From: JADJPG01 sp964491875
GTDB taxonomy: Bacteria > Verrucomicrobiota > Verrucomicrobiia > Limisphaerales > JADJPG01
Direction: 5' to 3'
Assembly: GCA_964491875.1 (NCBI GenBank)
Contig: CAZBIC010000016.1
Location: forward strand, 1-64,000
DNA length: 64,000 nucleotides
Part shown: positions 1 to 8,969 of the stretch, one piece after another
Layout of the letters: the number at the start of each line of letters is the position of its first letter
Numbering within the stretch: position 1 is the first letter of the stretch
Translations under genes and position numbers: made by a program
Notes under the pieces: model-generated
What the model was told of the DNA's origin: nothing
The model's database searches: none
What the model saw: only the letters and a program-made list of their open reading frames with translations

Positions 1-1634
1 ACCCACCAAGTGAAGTTGAGCATCAGCTTGTGGAAGACGCGTTCGAGGAAGGCGAGGTCGCCGGGATCGTCTGCGTTCGCCGCGCGGCGTTGCTTGCGGT
101 CCATCTGGAAGACCCGCCACGTGGCCCAAGCGTGGACAGGCGGGTTCACGTCGCCGAAGGCCCATTCGTAGGCGGGGAGCTGGCCGTTCGGGTGCATGTA
201 CCATTCGCGAGTGAGCAGGACGAGTTGCGACTTGGCAAACTCGGGATCGATCATGGCGAGCGGGATGCAGTGGAACGCGAGATCCCACGCGGCGTACCAC
301 GGATACTCCCACTTGTCCGGCATGGAGATGATGTCGGCGTTGTTGAGGTGCGACCATTCGCGATTGCGACCGTGCTTGCGTTCATCCGGTGGCGGTGGCT
401 GGCCTTCGTCGCCGCGAATCCACTCGGGCACATCGTAGTAGAAGAATTGCTTCGACCAAATCATGCCCGCGAGCGCCTGACGTTGGACGAGTCGCGCGTC
501 GGGGTCAGTGATGTCGCGCTGGAGGTCGGCGTAGAACTCATCCGCTTCGAGGCGGCGCTGGGCGAGGATGGTGTCGAAGTCAGCAAACGCATGTAGCCGC
601 TGAGGTGACGAAGCGGATGTCGGTTCACCGCACTTTGCAGCTGTCCGCCTCCTTACGTCGGCGGCTACCAGTCGAAGGCGCACTTGCGCCGAACTTCCGG
701 CTGGCACGGTGAGTTGATAGTGCGCGGCGAGCTTGGTTCCCGTTCGCTTGGAGTTCACCGCGTCTTCACGACCTGAGATGACGTGCTCGTGGAAGGCGTC
801 CTTGAAGTAACCTGGAGCATCCGATTCCCCGTGGTGACGGCGGACGTTCGTTTCGTTCTCTGTGAACAGGAGCACAGAATTCCCGTCGCAGTGGAGTTCG
901 TAATCGCCCAACTCATCGTGCGAGGCGTGTGCGGTGCCGTCGCCTCTGGCCTGAAGCTGGGGACGTGGACCGTTCTTCCGCCACGACCACGTGTTGCGAA
1001 ACCAAAGCTGTGGCAGCACATGGATCGTCGCTTCCTCGGGACCGCGATTGTGGACCGTGACGAGCATGAGGATGTCGTCGGGACCGGCCTTAGCGTATTC
1101 GACGAACACATCCCAGTAGCGGTCATCGTCGAAGATGCCGGTGTCGAGCAACTCGAACTCGGGTTGGTGAGGATCGCTTTTGCGCCGAGCGTTCTCTTCC
1201 ACCAGTTGCGCGTAGGGAAACTCCCGCCGCGGATACTTGTAGAGCATCTTCAGGTAGGAATGCGTCGGCGTGGCGTCGAGGTAGCAGTAAAACTCCTTCG
1301 CGTCCTCACCGTGATTGCCCTCGGAGTTCGTCAGGCCGAAGAGGCGTTCCTTGAGAATCGGATCGCGCCCGTTCCACAGCGCCAGCGCGAGACAAAGGCG
1401 TGACTGGTCGTCACTGATTCCAGCGATGCCATCCTCACCCCAGCGATAAGCTCGGCTGCGGGCGTGATCGTGCGGGAAGTATTCCCAGGCATTGCCGTGT
1501 GGTGAATAATCCTCGCGCACGGTGCCCCATTGACGTTCGGAGAGGTATGGGCCCCAGCGTTTCCAATCTTGCTGGCCGGCTTTGAATTCGTTGAGGCGTC
1601 GCTGCTCGGCTTTCGAGTCTGTCGTGATCTTCAT
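1..1634 (-). CDS. MGH1-like / GH63-type glycoside hydrolase (3' end beyond window)
   Basis: Reading the minus strand from an ATG at 1634 gives an open frame to base 1 with no stop, so the gene is cut by the window edge. I translated its start and its end directly. The N-terminal part has GPYLSERQWGTVREDYSP and HGNAWEYFPHDHARSRAYRW; near base 60 it reads FLERVFHKLMLNFTWWV. These are typical of the large bacterial glucosidase-like proteins with an MGH1-like (alpha/alpha)6 barrel, related to GH63. Family knowledge suggests hydrolysis of an alpha-glucosidic or mannosylglycerate-type substrate, but the substrate cannot be read from the sequence. It follows the cupin gene by 12 bp and the glycogen debranching gene lies further upstream, so the three probably form one carbohydrate operon. 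Confidence 0.8.
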   Translation of the reverse strand, partial: MKITTDSKAEQRRLNEFKAGQQDWKRWGPYLSERQWGTVREDYSPHGNAWEYFPHDHARSRAYRWGEDGIAGISDDQSRLCLALALWNGRDPILKERLFGLTNSEGNHGEDAKEFYCYLDATPTHSYLKMLYKYPRREFPYAQLVEENARRKSDPHQPEFELLDTGIFDDDRYWDVFVEYAKAGPDDILMLVTVHNRGPEEATIHVLPQLWFRNTWSWRKNGPRPQLQARGDGTAHASHDELGDYELHCDGNSVLLFTENETNVRRHHGESDAPGYFKDAFHEHVISGREDAVNSKRTGTKLAAHYQLTVPAGSSAQVRLRLVAADVRRRTAAKCGEPTSASSPQRLHAFADFDTILAQRRLEADEFYADLQRDITDPDARLVQRQALAGMIWSKQFFYYDVPEWIRGDEGQPPPPDERKHGRNREWSHLNNADIISMPDKWEYPWYAAWDLAFHCIPLAMIDPEFAKSQLVLLTREWYMHPNGQLPAYEWAFGDVNPPVHAWATWRVFQMDRKQRRAANADDPGDLAFLERVFHKLMLNFTWW

Positions 1635-1646
1635 GAAGTGTGAGGT

Positions 1647-2018
1647 CTAGGGAGTCGCCGCCGCCCAACCCAGCTTGGGCGCCGAATAGATGGAAAGGAA
1701 TACCGCGTCGGATTCGGATTCGTTCCGCGCGCCGTGGACTTGATCGCAGTCGGCGACATCCACCTGGCCAGCTCGAATCGTCTTCTTGCGGCCGCCGCCC
1801 AAGTAGTAAGTCAGTTCGCCGCGCATCATGATCCATGTGTCCTGTCCGTCAGGATGGGTGTGCGCCGGGACTTCCTGACCAGGACGAACACCCCAGACGG
1901 CGATGCTCGAATGGTTGGTGAGAAGAATCTCAGTGACGGTAGCCTTGTCGTTGGAGAATCGGACGCACGATTCAACGTCGAACGTGCGCGTATCCGGCTT
2001 CGGTAAGTTGGTATTCAT
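1647..2018 (-). CDS. Small single-domain cupin protein
   Basis: 123 residues forming one cupin barrel. Motif 1 is visible as GQEVPAHTHPDGQDTWIMMRGE (residues about 48-69), with histidines and a glutamate placed to bind a metal. Motif 2 is weaker, around GQVDVADCDQVHGARNES. Family members are sugar isomerases, dioxygenases or ligand sensors, so the reaction is unknown. The gene starts 9 bp after the stop of the glycogen debranching gene and ends 12 bp before the MGH1-like glycosidase, which suggests co-transcription and a role linked to sugar metabolism. There is no signal peptide, so it is cytoplasmic. Confidence 0.75.
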   Translation of the reverse strand: MNTNLPKPDTRTFDVESCVRFSNDKATVTEILLTNHSSIAVWGVRPGQEVPAHTHPDGQDTWIMMRGELTYYLGGGRKKTIRAGQVDVADCDQVHGARNESESDAVFLSIYSAPKLGWAAATP

Positions 2019-2027
2019 GATCGAGTT

Positions 2028-4064
2028 TTAGCTGGCAACCAACTCACGCGTCGACACCTTGCCGCTTCGGCGAACGCTTGTTCGTGACGGATGCGTTTTC
2101 TTAGGTTCGCGTAGGACGACTTGATCGAGCCACAAGGCTTCTGCCACCGACCACGCCTGCCACGGGCAACCGCGAGGGGTGTGCGGCGCATCGGCATCGG
2201 CAATCTCGGAGATGTGACCGAGACCGGCGACGTTGAGATGTTCGAGCAAGGGCTGGAGGTATTCGCGCCTGGCCTCGTGCAGCGCGGCCGGCGTTTGTTT
2301 GTGAACCCATGTCCACGCATCAACAAACGCTCCGATCAGCCACGGCCAGACCGTGCCTTGGTGATACGCGCCGTCGCGTTCGCGAACGCCGCCTTCGTAA
2401 CGGGGCGCATAACCCGGTTCACCCGGCGCCAGCGAGCGCAAACCGAGCGGCGTCCAGAGGTGATCCTTCACTGCTTCGACGATGAGGAACGTGCGATTGT
2501 CTTGGATGAGCCGAAGTGGAAGTCCGCCGACGGCGATGATTTGATTCGGACGAAACGAGGCATCGACGACGCCGGGTTGATGGTTCACGTCCACCACGTC
2601 GTAGAGGATCTTGCGCTCAGGATTCCAGAAGCGCGCATCGAATGAGCGTCGTCCGCGCTCGAACGGTTCTTTCCAACGCTCGTCGTGCTGGCTGGCAATC
2701 CAGAGCGCATTCAGCCAGAGCGCCTGCACTTCGACGGGTTTGCCGATGCGCGGCGTGACCACCCAGTCGCCGACCTTCGCGTCCATCCACGTGAGCTGGG
2801 CGCCCGGTTCGCCGCAGGCGAGAAGTCCATCGGTGTCAGCGCGAATGCCGAAACGCGTCCCGCGCGTGTAGCCATCGAGGATCGCAGCGATGGCGGTGAG
2901 GAGCTTCTTCCGGTCGCCATTGAGGGCGAGGCGCTGCTTCTGTGCCGCCGCGAGGAACACGTGCACGGCGATGACAAACCAGAGGGAAGCATCGACCGAG
3001 TTATATTCGGGCTTGCTGCCTTGATCCGGAAACCGGTTCGGCAACATTCCCTCGGAAACGGATTTTGCCCAAGTGAGAAGGATCTCTCTCGCTTCATCGA
3101 GCCGCCCGGTGGACAGGCACAGCCCACGCAGGGAGATGAGCGTATCGCGGCCCCAATCGGTGAACCACGGATATCCGGCGACGATGGTCTTGCTTTGAGC
3201 CGAGTTGGAGTTCGCGGCTCCGCTGCGTTGGACGATGTAGGCATCCGCCGCACGGTGCAGTTGCGAGGGGAATGCTGCACGGCGGGTTTGTTCAGCGCTG
3301 CGCAGCTTGTTCAAGAGGTCAAGAGGCTGCACGCGTGCCGGAAGAGTCTCGGCGGCGTAGGTGGACGTGGTGAACACCAGCGCTGCCTTTCCGTCGGCGA
3401 GGTTCCAGGACAGGATGCCCGGCGCCGCGAGATCCTCCTCGCAATCGAGTCCGCGGGCGCGTTCGTCGTCGTAGAGGAAATTGTAATACCAATGCGGGTC
3501 GTGGAAGTAATCGCCGTTGGTCAGCGCGGTTACGCCGGGGACATCAGTGTAGGGCTGCCACGAAACGCGATCGGTTTTGACCGTGGCGTCGAAACGAAAG
3601 GCGGGATTGCTCTTGTGCAGCGAATGGTAATCGCGACCGGACAGCAACGGGCGGACGAAGAGCCGAGCGTCTTTGCTTGGCCCGAGGAGCTTCCACGAAA
3701 GGCACGTCATCGGCTGCCACTTCGGCACGAAGAGCTCGAACTCGATTCGCGTGCCGTCTTCCAGCTTGAAGATCCAATGAGGCCAGGGCTCCCATCCGAA
3801 GGCTTCGATACGCGTGGCGCCATCTCCACCGATGACATCCGGCGCGTAACGCTGGGAAGTGATGGCGAAACGTCCATTGGCCGTCTCGACCCAGGCATCG
3901 AAGCCATTCACCAACACCATGCGCCCGGTCGGCGGTGTGGTCGCAGTGAGGAGCAGCGCATGATAGCGCCGAGTGCGGAAGCCGGTGGAGGTGCCGCTGG
4001 CGAAACCACCGAGGCCGTCGGCCTCGAGCCATTCTGCGGACGAAGTAAGGGTGCCGTCATTCAT
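2028..4064 (-). CDS. Glycogen debranching enzyme (amylo-alpha-1,6-glucosidase type)
   Basis: About 678 residues. The N-terminal part EWLEADGLGGFASGTSTGFRTRRYHALL is the bacterial/archaeal GDE N-terminal domain signature. The C-terminal half, with IVAGYPWFTDWGRDTLISLRGL, DASLWFVIAV and YHQGTVWPWLIGAFVDAW, is the GDE_C (alpha/alpha)6 barrel holding the catalytic acids of alpha-1,6-glucosidases. It should remove alpha-1,6-linked glucose from glycogen in the cytoplasm. The open frame extends to a TTG at 4112, but ATG 4064 is preferred: a GGAG lies about 7 nt upstream and the domain begins about 11 residues in. A putative ECF promoter lies immediately upstream (4076-4101), and an inverted repeat (4045-4056 / 4089-4100) brackets the start. 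The cupin and MGH1-like genes follow in the same operon. Confidence 0.88.
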   Translation of the reverse strand: MNDGTLTSSAEWLEADGLGGFASGTSTGFRTRRYHALLLTATTPPTGRMVLVNGFDAWVETANGRFAITSQRYAPDVIGGDGATRIEAFGWEPWPHWIFKLEDGTRIEFELFVPKWQPMTCLSWKLLGPSKDARLFVRPLLSGRDYHSLHKSNPAFRFDATVKTDRVSWQPYTDVPGVTALTNGDYFHDPHWYYNFLYDDERARGLDCEEDLAAPGILSWNLADGKAALVFTTSTYAAETLPARVQPLDLLNKLRSAEQTRRAAFPSQLHRAADAYIVQRSGAANSNSAQSKTIVAGYPWFTDWGRDTLISLRGLCLSTGRLDEAREILLTWAKSVSEGMLPNRFPDQGSKPEYNSVDASLWFVIAVHVFLAAAQKQRLALNGDRKKLLTAIAAILDGYTRGTRFGIRADTDGLLACGEPGAQLTWMDAKVGDWVVTPRIGKPVEVQALWLNALWIASQHDERWKEPFERGRRSFDARFWNPERKILYDVVDVNHQPGVVDASFRPNQIIAVGGLPLRLIQDNRTFLIVEAVKDHLWTPLGLRSLAPGEPGYAPRYEGGVRERDGAYHQGTVWPWLIGAFVDAWTWVHKQTPAALHEARREYLQPLLEHLNVAGLGHISEIADADAPHTPRGCPWQAWSVAEALWLDQVVLREPKKTHPSRTSVRRSGKVSTRELVAS

Positions 4065-4100
4065 TCTCCGTGTAGGTCGGAGACGACTCGGCACCCTTAC
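4045..4100. repeat. Perfect 12-bp inverted repeat spanning promoter and start codon
   Basis: GTAAGGGTGCCG at 4045-4056 is repeated in inverse complement as CGGCACCCTTAC at 4089-4100, with 32 bases between. On the coding (minus) strand the first arm overlaps the TGTAAGG promoter box, the loop holds the GGAG and ATG of the debranching gene, and the second arm covers codons 3 to 7. It could be a protein-binding operator or an mRNA hairpin formed only in transcripts that read through from upstream. Confidence 0.7.
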
Positions 4101-4101
4101 A
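4076..4101 (-). promoter_or_regulatory. Putative ECF-sigma promoter (TGTAAGG-N15-CGAC) of the debranching operon
   Basis: On the minus strand TGTAAGG (4101-4095) is followed by exactly 15 bases and CGAC (4079-4076). The same element with the same spacing occurs at five other places in this window. It begins just past the stop codon of the upstream secreted-protein gene. The expected start of transcription, about 6-8 bases past CGAC, is only a few bases before the ATG at 4064, so the mRNA leader would be very short. Confidence 0.6.
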
Positions 4102-4108
4102 TCGATTC

Positions 4109-4609
4109 TCAATTAGTCCCAATGCTGCCCCGCAAACGGTAACATTTGACGATCCCGGCCGCTGGCACGGTGATGGTGTGCTCGGTGGCCGTATCGACAA
4201 CGGTTGCCTGGGTTGGTGTCCATTTTACTGCTCCGAGTGCAGAGGTTTCCTCGAGGACAAAACCCGTGCTGGCCACGGGCCATGAGAGAATCACCGTGCC
4301 GCTCGCGCCAGCCCGGATTCTCAACAGTGGGGACCCTTGGGTCTGGACCACGGTGATGCCGTGCCAGAAGCCCGGCTCCACGGCGAACCGGCTGTTGTCG
4401 GACTTGAGCACGGGCGCGGCTTCGGGTTGGCCGACAGTTGCGCTCATCTGGAACCGTCGGTTGGCGCTCGCGCTCTTCAACCCGCCACCGGCGATGACGG
4501 TAGACTTGATGCTGAATCGTCCACCTTGCTGGGCGTGTGTAATCGCAGGACTGGCTGCGGTGATCAAGCCCGCGAGTGTCAGCGAGGCGAGGAGTGAGAT
4601 GATTTTCAT
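4109..4609 (-). CDS. Small secreted protein of unknown function
   Basis: 166 residues. A signal peptide is clear: KIISLLASLTLAGLITA followed by an AHA/Q-type cleavage region near residue 26. The mature part has FSIKSTVIAGGGLKSASANRRFQMSATVGQ and FAVEPGFWHGITVVQ, then a stretch ending in ILSWPVASTGFVLEE. This layout (a glycine-rich strand, a TVGQ segment, a GFW segment and a terminal LSWP segment) recurs in secreted verrucomicrobial proteins of no known function; that is recalled family knowledge, not a search result. It begins 36 bp after the stop of the kelch gene and is probably co-transcribed with it. The cell-surface role is inferred from the partner. Confidence 0.75.
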   Translation of the reverse strand: MKIISLLASLTLAGLITAASPAITHAQQGGRFSIKSTVIAGGGLKSASANRRFQMSATVGQPEAAPVLKSDNSRFAVEPGFWHGITVVQTQGSPLLRIRAGASGTVILSWPVASTGFVLEETSALGAVKWTPTQATVVDTATEHTITVPAAGIVKCYRLRGSIGTN

Positions 4610-4645
4610 ACGATGATGTTTGTGGTCTGTTCGTATGTCGGGGCA

Positions 4646-7600
4646 TCACGGGCGGAGGTAGAAGTAGAAGGAGCGGGCCGGCTTGTAATGGCGGGTGCTG
4701 TTCACCAGTTCGCCCGAAAAGACGCGCCCACCCCACAACAGCATTTCCAAGCCAGTCCAAACTGCGGCGTGGTGCGTGCGGCTTTGTTCGATGCCACCGT
4801 AGGCCGCCCAGGTGTTCTGGTCGGGGTCGAAGACAGCCGACTGGCTGTTCAAGGACATGCCGTCGGCCTGCCTGCCTCCGAAGACATACATCTTCGTGCC
4901 GTCCCAGATTAGCGAGTGTCCTTCACGACCACTGGGCGGATTGTTGGTTGGGGTGGGGGTCCACGAATCGGTGGCTGGGTTGTAGCGGCCGCCGTCCGAA
5001 GGATAACTGCCAAAATTGCCGCCGCCGCCCCAGACGATCATTTCCTTGCCCGTCCAGACAGTCGTAGGCGCGCGCCGGCCTGACGGAGCGTTGACGGTCG
5101 ACATCGGCGTCCAGGTGTTGCTGGCCGGATTGAAGCGGGCACCGTCGGAAAAGCTCAGGCCAAGTGAATCTCCACCCCAGACAATCATTTCACTGCCGGC
5201 CCATTGCAGTGCGAAGGTCAGACGTGCGGACGGAGCACCCTGCATGTTCAAATTTATCCAAGTGTCCGTCGTCGGGTTGTAGCGAGCGCCATTCCACCGA
5301 ACACCGATGCCGTTCAAACCACCTAGGAGAATCATCTCCTTGCCCGTCCAGACGGCTTGGGCGCCGCGGCGCGCCAGAGGGGCGTTCGTAGCAGTGATGC
5401 TGGTCCAGGTGTCGGTGATGGGGTTGTAACGGGCGCCGTCATCCAGATCGCCAGCCCCAGATGAACCGCCCCAGACGATCATTTCGGTGCCTGTCCACAC
5501 GGCGACATGTTGCGACCGTCCACTGGGAGCACCTGCCGCTGGCAGCTTGGTCCAGATGCTCTTGACTGGTTCGTAGCGATAACCGCTTTGCAAATAGACG
5601 CCGTTTTCATCCTGGCCGCCCCAGACGATCATCTCCTTGCCCGTCCACACTGTGGTGAAATTGATTCGCTCGGCGGAATCCGCGGTTGGGATTGTCGGCA
5701 CCCAGGCATCCGACGTGGGATTGTAAAGCCCGCCATCGAGTTTGCCGCCGCCCCAGATCAGCATGCTGCTGCCGGTCCAAAACGCGGAGTGGCTATGGCG
5801 AACAGTCGGCTGGTCCACAGCTGAGATTGGTGTCCACGTGTTGGCGGTCGGATTATAGCTGGCGCCAGGGACCGTGCTGGAATCCACGGCGTCGCCCCAA
5901 ATAATCATTCGCGAACCCGTCCAGATCGCAGAATGCCGTGAACGTGGCATGGGAGCGCCCGTCATCGAAATGGCAGCCCAAGTATTGTTGGCCGGATTGT
6001 AGCGATGCCCGGTGACGGAGAGGATTGTCTCCTGCTTGAATGAGACGTCGCCGAACAACCAAGGCTCAGGAACCGCGATGACGATCTGTTGCTGGCCGCC
6101 GAAGACGATCATGCTTGAGCCATCCCATATTGCCGAATGGAACGCCCTTGCGGATGGCGCATTGTTCGTTGTGATGGTCGTCCAGCTGTTGTTCGCCGGA
6201 TTGTATCGTCCACCTGTCTCGACAGCGACCTCGGGGTAGTGCACAACACGATTGGTGGTGAAAGTCATTTGACCATTTTGGAAGATCCCGTCGCTAGTAG
6301 CGTAATTGGTCGTGGGGGTTTTCACGGAACCTCCCCAGATGATCATGCCCGTGCCATCCCACACCGCGGTGTGCGCGTGGCGGGCGGATGGCGCATTGGC
6401 CGATGCCAGCGGCGTCCAGGTGTTGCTGGTGGGATTATACCGTGCACCTGAGTTTACTTCTTTGCCGGTCGAATCATCGCCACCCCAAACGATCATCTCC
6501 GTGCCCGTCCAGGTTGCGGAATGCCGCGCGCGCGCCGTGGGAGCATTGGGCGAGGCGATGGCGGTCCAGGTGTTGTTCGCCGGGTTGTATCGCGCGCCGG
6601 TCGCCGTTACGGCAAAACTGCCGGCCAGCTGACCGCCCCAAATGATCATCTCAGAACCGGTCCAGACTGCGGAGTTCAACAGACGCTTGGCCGGAGCGTT
6701 GTTGGTGGTAATCGCCATCCATGTGCCGGAAGCAGGATTGTAGCGCGCACCCAGACTCTCACCTCCACCCCAGACAATCATCTCTGTTCCCGTCCACACA
6801 GCGCTGGCATTCAGCGATACCGGTACATTAGGCGCGGGCGCGGGCGCAGGGTTGCCGGATCGCCAGGCTTCCTGCACGAGGTCGATTTTGGAAAGCAACA
6901 CAAAGCCCGCATTCAACAACTCCGGGCGGTTCATCGATTCCGAGAGAATGACGCCACCGCTCGCGATGGGGCTCTGGCCGCTGCTGATGAGATTCGCATA
7001 CGCCGCACCGCTGCCCAGTTTGTCTGCGGTCACCGCGCCGCCGCCGAGTTGCTGCGAACCGACGGAGCCGTTCGCCAGCTGAGTGCTGCCGACCGCGCCG
7101 GCCGCAATGTGCGTGGTGTTGACCGCACCAGCGGAGAGATGATTGGCGCCAATCGCACCGTCGGCAATCTGTGTCCCGCCGATTGAACCCACGGCTATCT
7201 TGGAGCCGTTCACTGCGCCATTCGCCAGCTTGTCCGAAGTGATGGCGCCATCCGCGACCGACTTCGACATGCTCGCGTGCAACGCGTAGGGCGTGGCGGT
7301 AAGCGGCGTGCGGGGCGAGAGGACGACCGAACTGTCGCCATTCGAGGAGCGCACCCAAATTTCCAACCAGCGGGCGTCTCCATTGAACGCGGCGTCACCG
7401 TAGTCAAGCCGGACCGTGAAGAGGCCGTTGGTCACGGCGACTTCTTCCAGCGTATTGACCGGGCCGACCTGGGCGCCTTCGGTTGCCGAATCAAACATCA
7501 GTATCTCAAACTCGTATTCGCCGTTGGCGGGCTGACCGCCGTCGTGAAGTTTGCCCTGAAAGGTAAAGCTGGTGCCAAGCGGTGCGGCACTAACCACGCC

Positions 7601-7690
7601 AAGCCATAACGTAAAGAGCAGGGCGACGCTCCACTGAAGTGTCCAAGAGTTGTTGTTAACGACTGGGGTTCCGTATCTGTTTTTCATCAT
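4646..7690 (-). CDS. Secreted kelch-repeat protein with decapeptide stalk
   Basis: 1014 residues. There is an N-terminal membrane-type signal (WSVALLFTLWLGVVSAAPLG), then an all-beta domain (residues about 38-135, starting TSFTFQGKLHDGG). Next comes a low-complexity stalk (about 140-235) built from roughly ten-residue repeats of the kind IADGAIGANHLSAGAV, as found in phage-tail-like and adhesin stalks. The rest is kelch: I count 14 copies of a motif like AVWTGTEMIVWGG, each preceded by RYNPASNTWTP, so two or more beta-propellers are expected. The product is predicted to be exported and to bind a ligand or surface; no catalytic site is seen. Length and repeat regularity are unusual for a single kelch propeller (normally 5-7 blades). 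Confidence 0.85.
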   Translation of the reverse strand: MMKNRYGTPVVNNNSWTLQWSVALLFTLWLGVVSAAPLGTSFTFQGKLHDGGQPANGEYEFEILMFDSATEGAQVGPVNTLEEVAVTNGLFTVRLDYGDAAFNGDARWLEIWVRSSNGDSSVVLSPRTPLTATPYALHASMSKSVADGAITSDKLANGAVNGSKIAVGSIGGTQIADGAIGANHLSAGAVNTTHIAAGAVGSTQLANGSVGSQQLGGGAVTADKLGSGAAYANLISSGQSPIASGGVILSESMNRPELLNAGFVLLSKIDLVQEAWRSGNPAPAPAPNVPVSLNASAVWTGTEMIVWGGGESLGARYNPASGTWMAITTNNAPAKRLLNSAVWTGSEMIIWGGQLAGSFAVTATGARYNPANNTWTAIASPNAPTARARHSATWTGTEMIVWGGDDSTGKEVNSGARYNPTSNTWTPLASANAPSARHAHTAVWDGTGMIIWGGSVKTPTTNYATSDGIFQNGQMTFTTNRVVHYPEVAVETGGRYNPANNSWTTITTNNAPSARAFHSAIWDGSSMIVFGGQQQIVIAVPEPWLFGDVSFKQETILSVTGHRYNPANNTWAAISMTGAPMPRSRHSAIWTGSRMIIWGDAVDSSTVPGASYNPTANTWTPISAVDQPTVRHSHSAFWTGSSMLIWGGGKLDGGLYNPTSDAWVPTIPTADSAERINFTTVWTGKEMIVWGGQDENGVYLQSGYRYEPVKSIWTKLPAAGAPSGRSQHVAVWTGTEMIVWGGSSGAGDLDDGARYNPITDTWTSITATNAPLARRGAQAVWTGKEMILLGGLNGIGVRWNGARYNPTTDTWINLNMQGAPSARLTFALQWAGSEMIVWGGDSLGLSFSDGARFNPASNTWTPMSTVNAPSGRRAPTTVWTGKEMIVWGGGGNFGSYPSDGGRYNPATDSWTPTPTNNPPSGREGHSLIWDGTKMYVFGGRQADGMSLNSQSAVFDPDQNTWAAYGGIEQSRTHHAAVWTGLEMLLWGGRVFSGELVNSTRHYKPARSFYFYLRP

Positions 7691-7838
7691 GCCGATAGCA
7701 CTAACACGGCAAGATGGTGGGACGGTATCGGCCTAAGGTCGCAGTTACTCGCAATGGGACTTCAGTCATCTGAGACTTTGGTCGTAGCTGGCTGGAAAGA
7801 TGTCGAGCTGACCGCGAGAAAGGAGCCGTCTCGGGGCG

Positions 7839-8774
7839 TCAACCACCCGTTTCAAAACCCGGATACAGCGTCATTCCGCCGTCCACGAAAAGCGTGGTTC
7901 CGTGGACGTAGTCGCTCGCATCGCTGGCCAGCCACACACAGGCGCGGCCGATGTCGTCCGGTTCGCCGATGCGCTTGTAGGGAACGAGCTTCATCAGTTC
8001 GCGGTACGCTTCGGGCGTGCCCCAGGCCTCCATGTTGATGGGTGTGCGGATGGCGCCGGGAGCGACGCTGTTCACGCGGATGCGATGAGGCGCGACTTCC
8101 TGCGCGATGCTTTTCATCATCAGCATCACACCGCCCTTGCTCGCGGCGTAGTTGACGTGGCCTGCCCATGGGATGACTTCGTGGACGCTCGACATGCAGA
8201 TGATCTTCCCGGCAGCGCAACTGACCTCCTTGCGCACGCCGCGACGCTTGAACTCGCGGATGGCTTCGCGTGAGCAGAGAAATTGGCCGGTCAGGTTCAC
8301 ATCGAGGACGAACTGCCAGTCGGCCAATGTCATCTGGTCGATGGGTGCGTCCTTTTGGAGCCCTGCATTGTTGACGAGGATGTCGATGGTGCCGAACTCC
8401 TGAATCATCCGTTTGAACATGGCTTGAACTTCGGCTTCGCTCGCCACGTTGGCGCGATGAGCGTAGGCCATCGACCCGCACCGCATCGCTTCCCTAACGA
8501 CGTGTTCCGCGGCGTCGGGACGTGAAACGTAGTTAACCACCACGTCGGCACCGGCATGAGCCAACGCGAGAGCGACGGCCTGGCCGATGCCCGAGTTCGC
8601 ACCCGTGACGAGCGCCTTCTGGCCTTTGAGCGCTTTGACTACCGGACACGCCGGCATCACGGCTTCGGGCAGGTTCTCGTCACGCAGATGCTCGCGCATC
8701 AAACGTTCGTGAGCGGGAGACATGAGATTTGATGTGCGTTCGTGGAGTCGTGGAGATTCGAGTGTTTCGTTCAT
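7839..8774 (-). CDS. Short-chain dehydrogenase/reductase (glucose 1-dehydrogenase-like)
   Basis: 311 residues of the classical SDR family. The cofactor motif TGANSGIG is at residues 57-64, NNAG follows NDILV-like strand text (IDILVNNAGLQ), the catalytic serine is in ICMSSVHEVIP, and the YxxxK pair is in NYAASKGG. An extra ~45-residue N-terminal segment precedes the Rossmann fold, as in the general-stress YhdF/YghA type of SDR. The likely reaction is NAD(P)-dependent oxidation of a sugar or alcohol, in the cytoplasm. An ECF-type promoter element (8827-8852) points at this gene and is divergent from the one serving the sigma factor gene, so it is probably a regulon member linked to stress. Confidence 0.88.
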   Translation of the reverse strand: MNETLESPRLHERTSNLMSPAHERLMREHLRDENLPEAVMPACPVVKALKGQKALVTGANSGIGQAVALALAHAGADVVVNYVSRPDAAEHVVREAMRCGSMAYAHRANVASEAEVQAMFKRMIQEFGTIDILVNNAGLQKDAPIDQMTLADWQFVLDVNLTGQFLCSREAIREFKRRGVRKEVSCAAGKIICMSSVHEVIPWAGHVNYAASKGGVMLMMKSIAQEVAPHRIRVNSVAPGAIRTPINMEAWGTPEAYRELMKLVPYKRIGEPDDIGRACVWLASDASDYVHGTTLFVDGGMTLYPGFETGG

Positions 8775-8826
8775 TGGTCAGAGGCTGTGGTTTGGTGGCA
8801 TGATTTTCTCGATTGTGCAGGGGTGG

Positions 8827-8852
8827 GTCGGACGAAGACTCGTGACCTTACA
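8827..8852 (-). promoter_or_regulatory. Putative ECF-sigma promoter of the SDR gene
   Basis: Minus-strand TGTAAGG (8852-8846), 15 bases, CGAC (8830-8827), about 50 bases before the SDR start at 8774. It lies 32 bases from a second copy that faces the other way toward the sigma factor gene, forming a divergent regulatory region. Confidence 0.65.
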
Positions 8853-8884
8853 ACTTGCCGGAATACATGGCCTCAAACTTTCCT

Positions 8885-8910
8885 TGTAAGGATCTCGCTT
8901 CAGCAACGAC
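8885..8910 (+). promoter_or_regulatory. Putative autoregulatory ECF-sigma promoter
   Basis: TGTAAGG (8885-8891), 15 bases, CGAC (8907-8910), about 60 bases before the ECF sigma gene. Location and identity with the other five copies suggest the sigma factor transcribes its own gene. Confidence 0.68.
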
Positions 8911-8969
8911 CTAGCGGTAGTGAGCCGCTCTGTGCAGCTCGCCTGAACTGAATCGATGCGACAAAACCG

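Noticed and set aside
1..1640. Long plus-strand frames at the left edge
   Set aside because: They are shadows of the minus-strand glycosidase, which I translated and found continuous to base 1.
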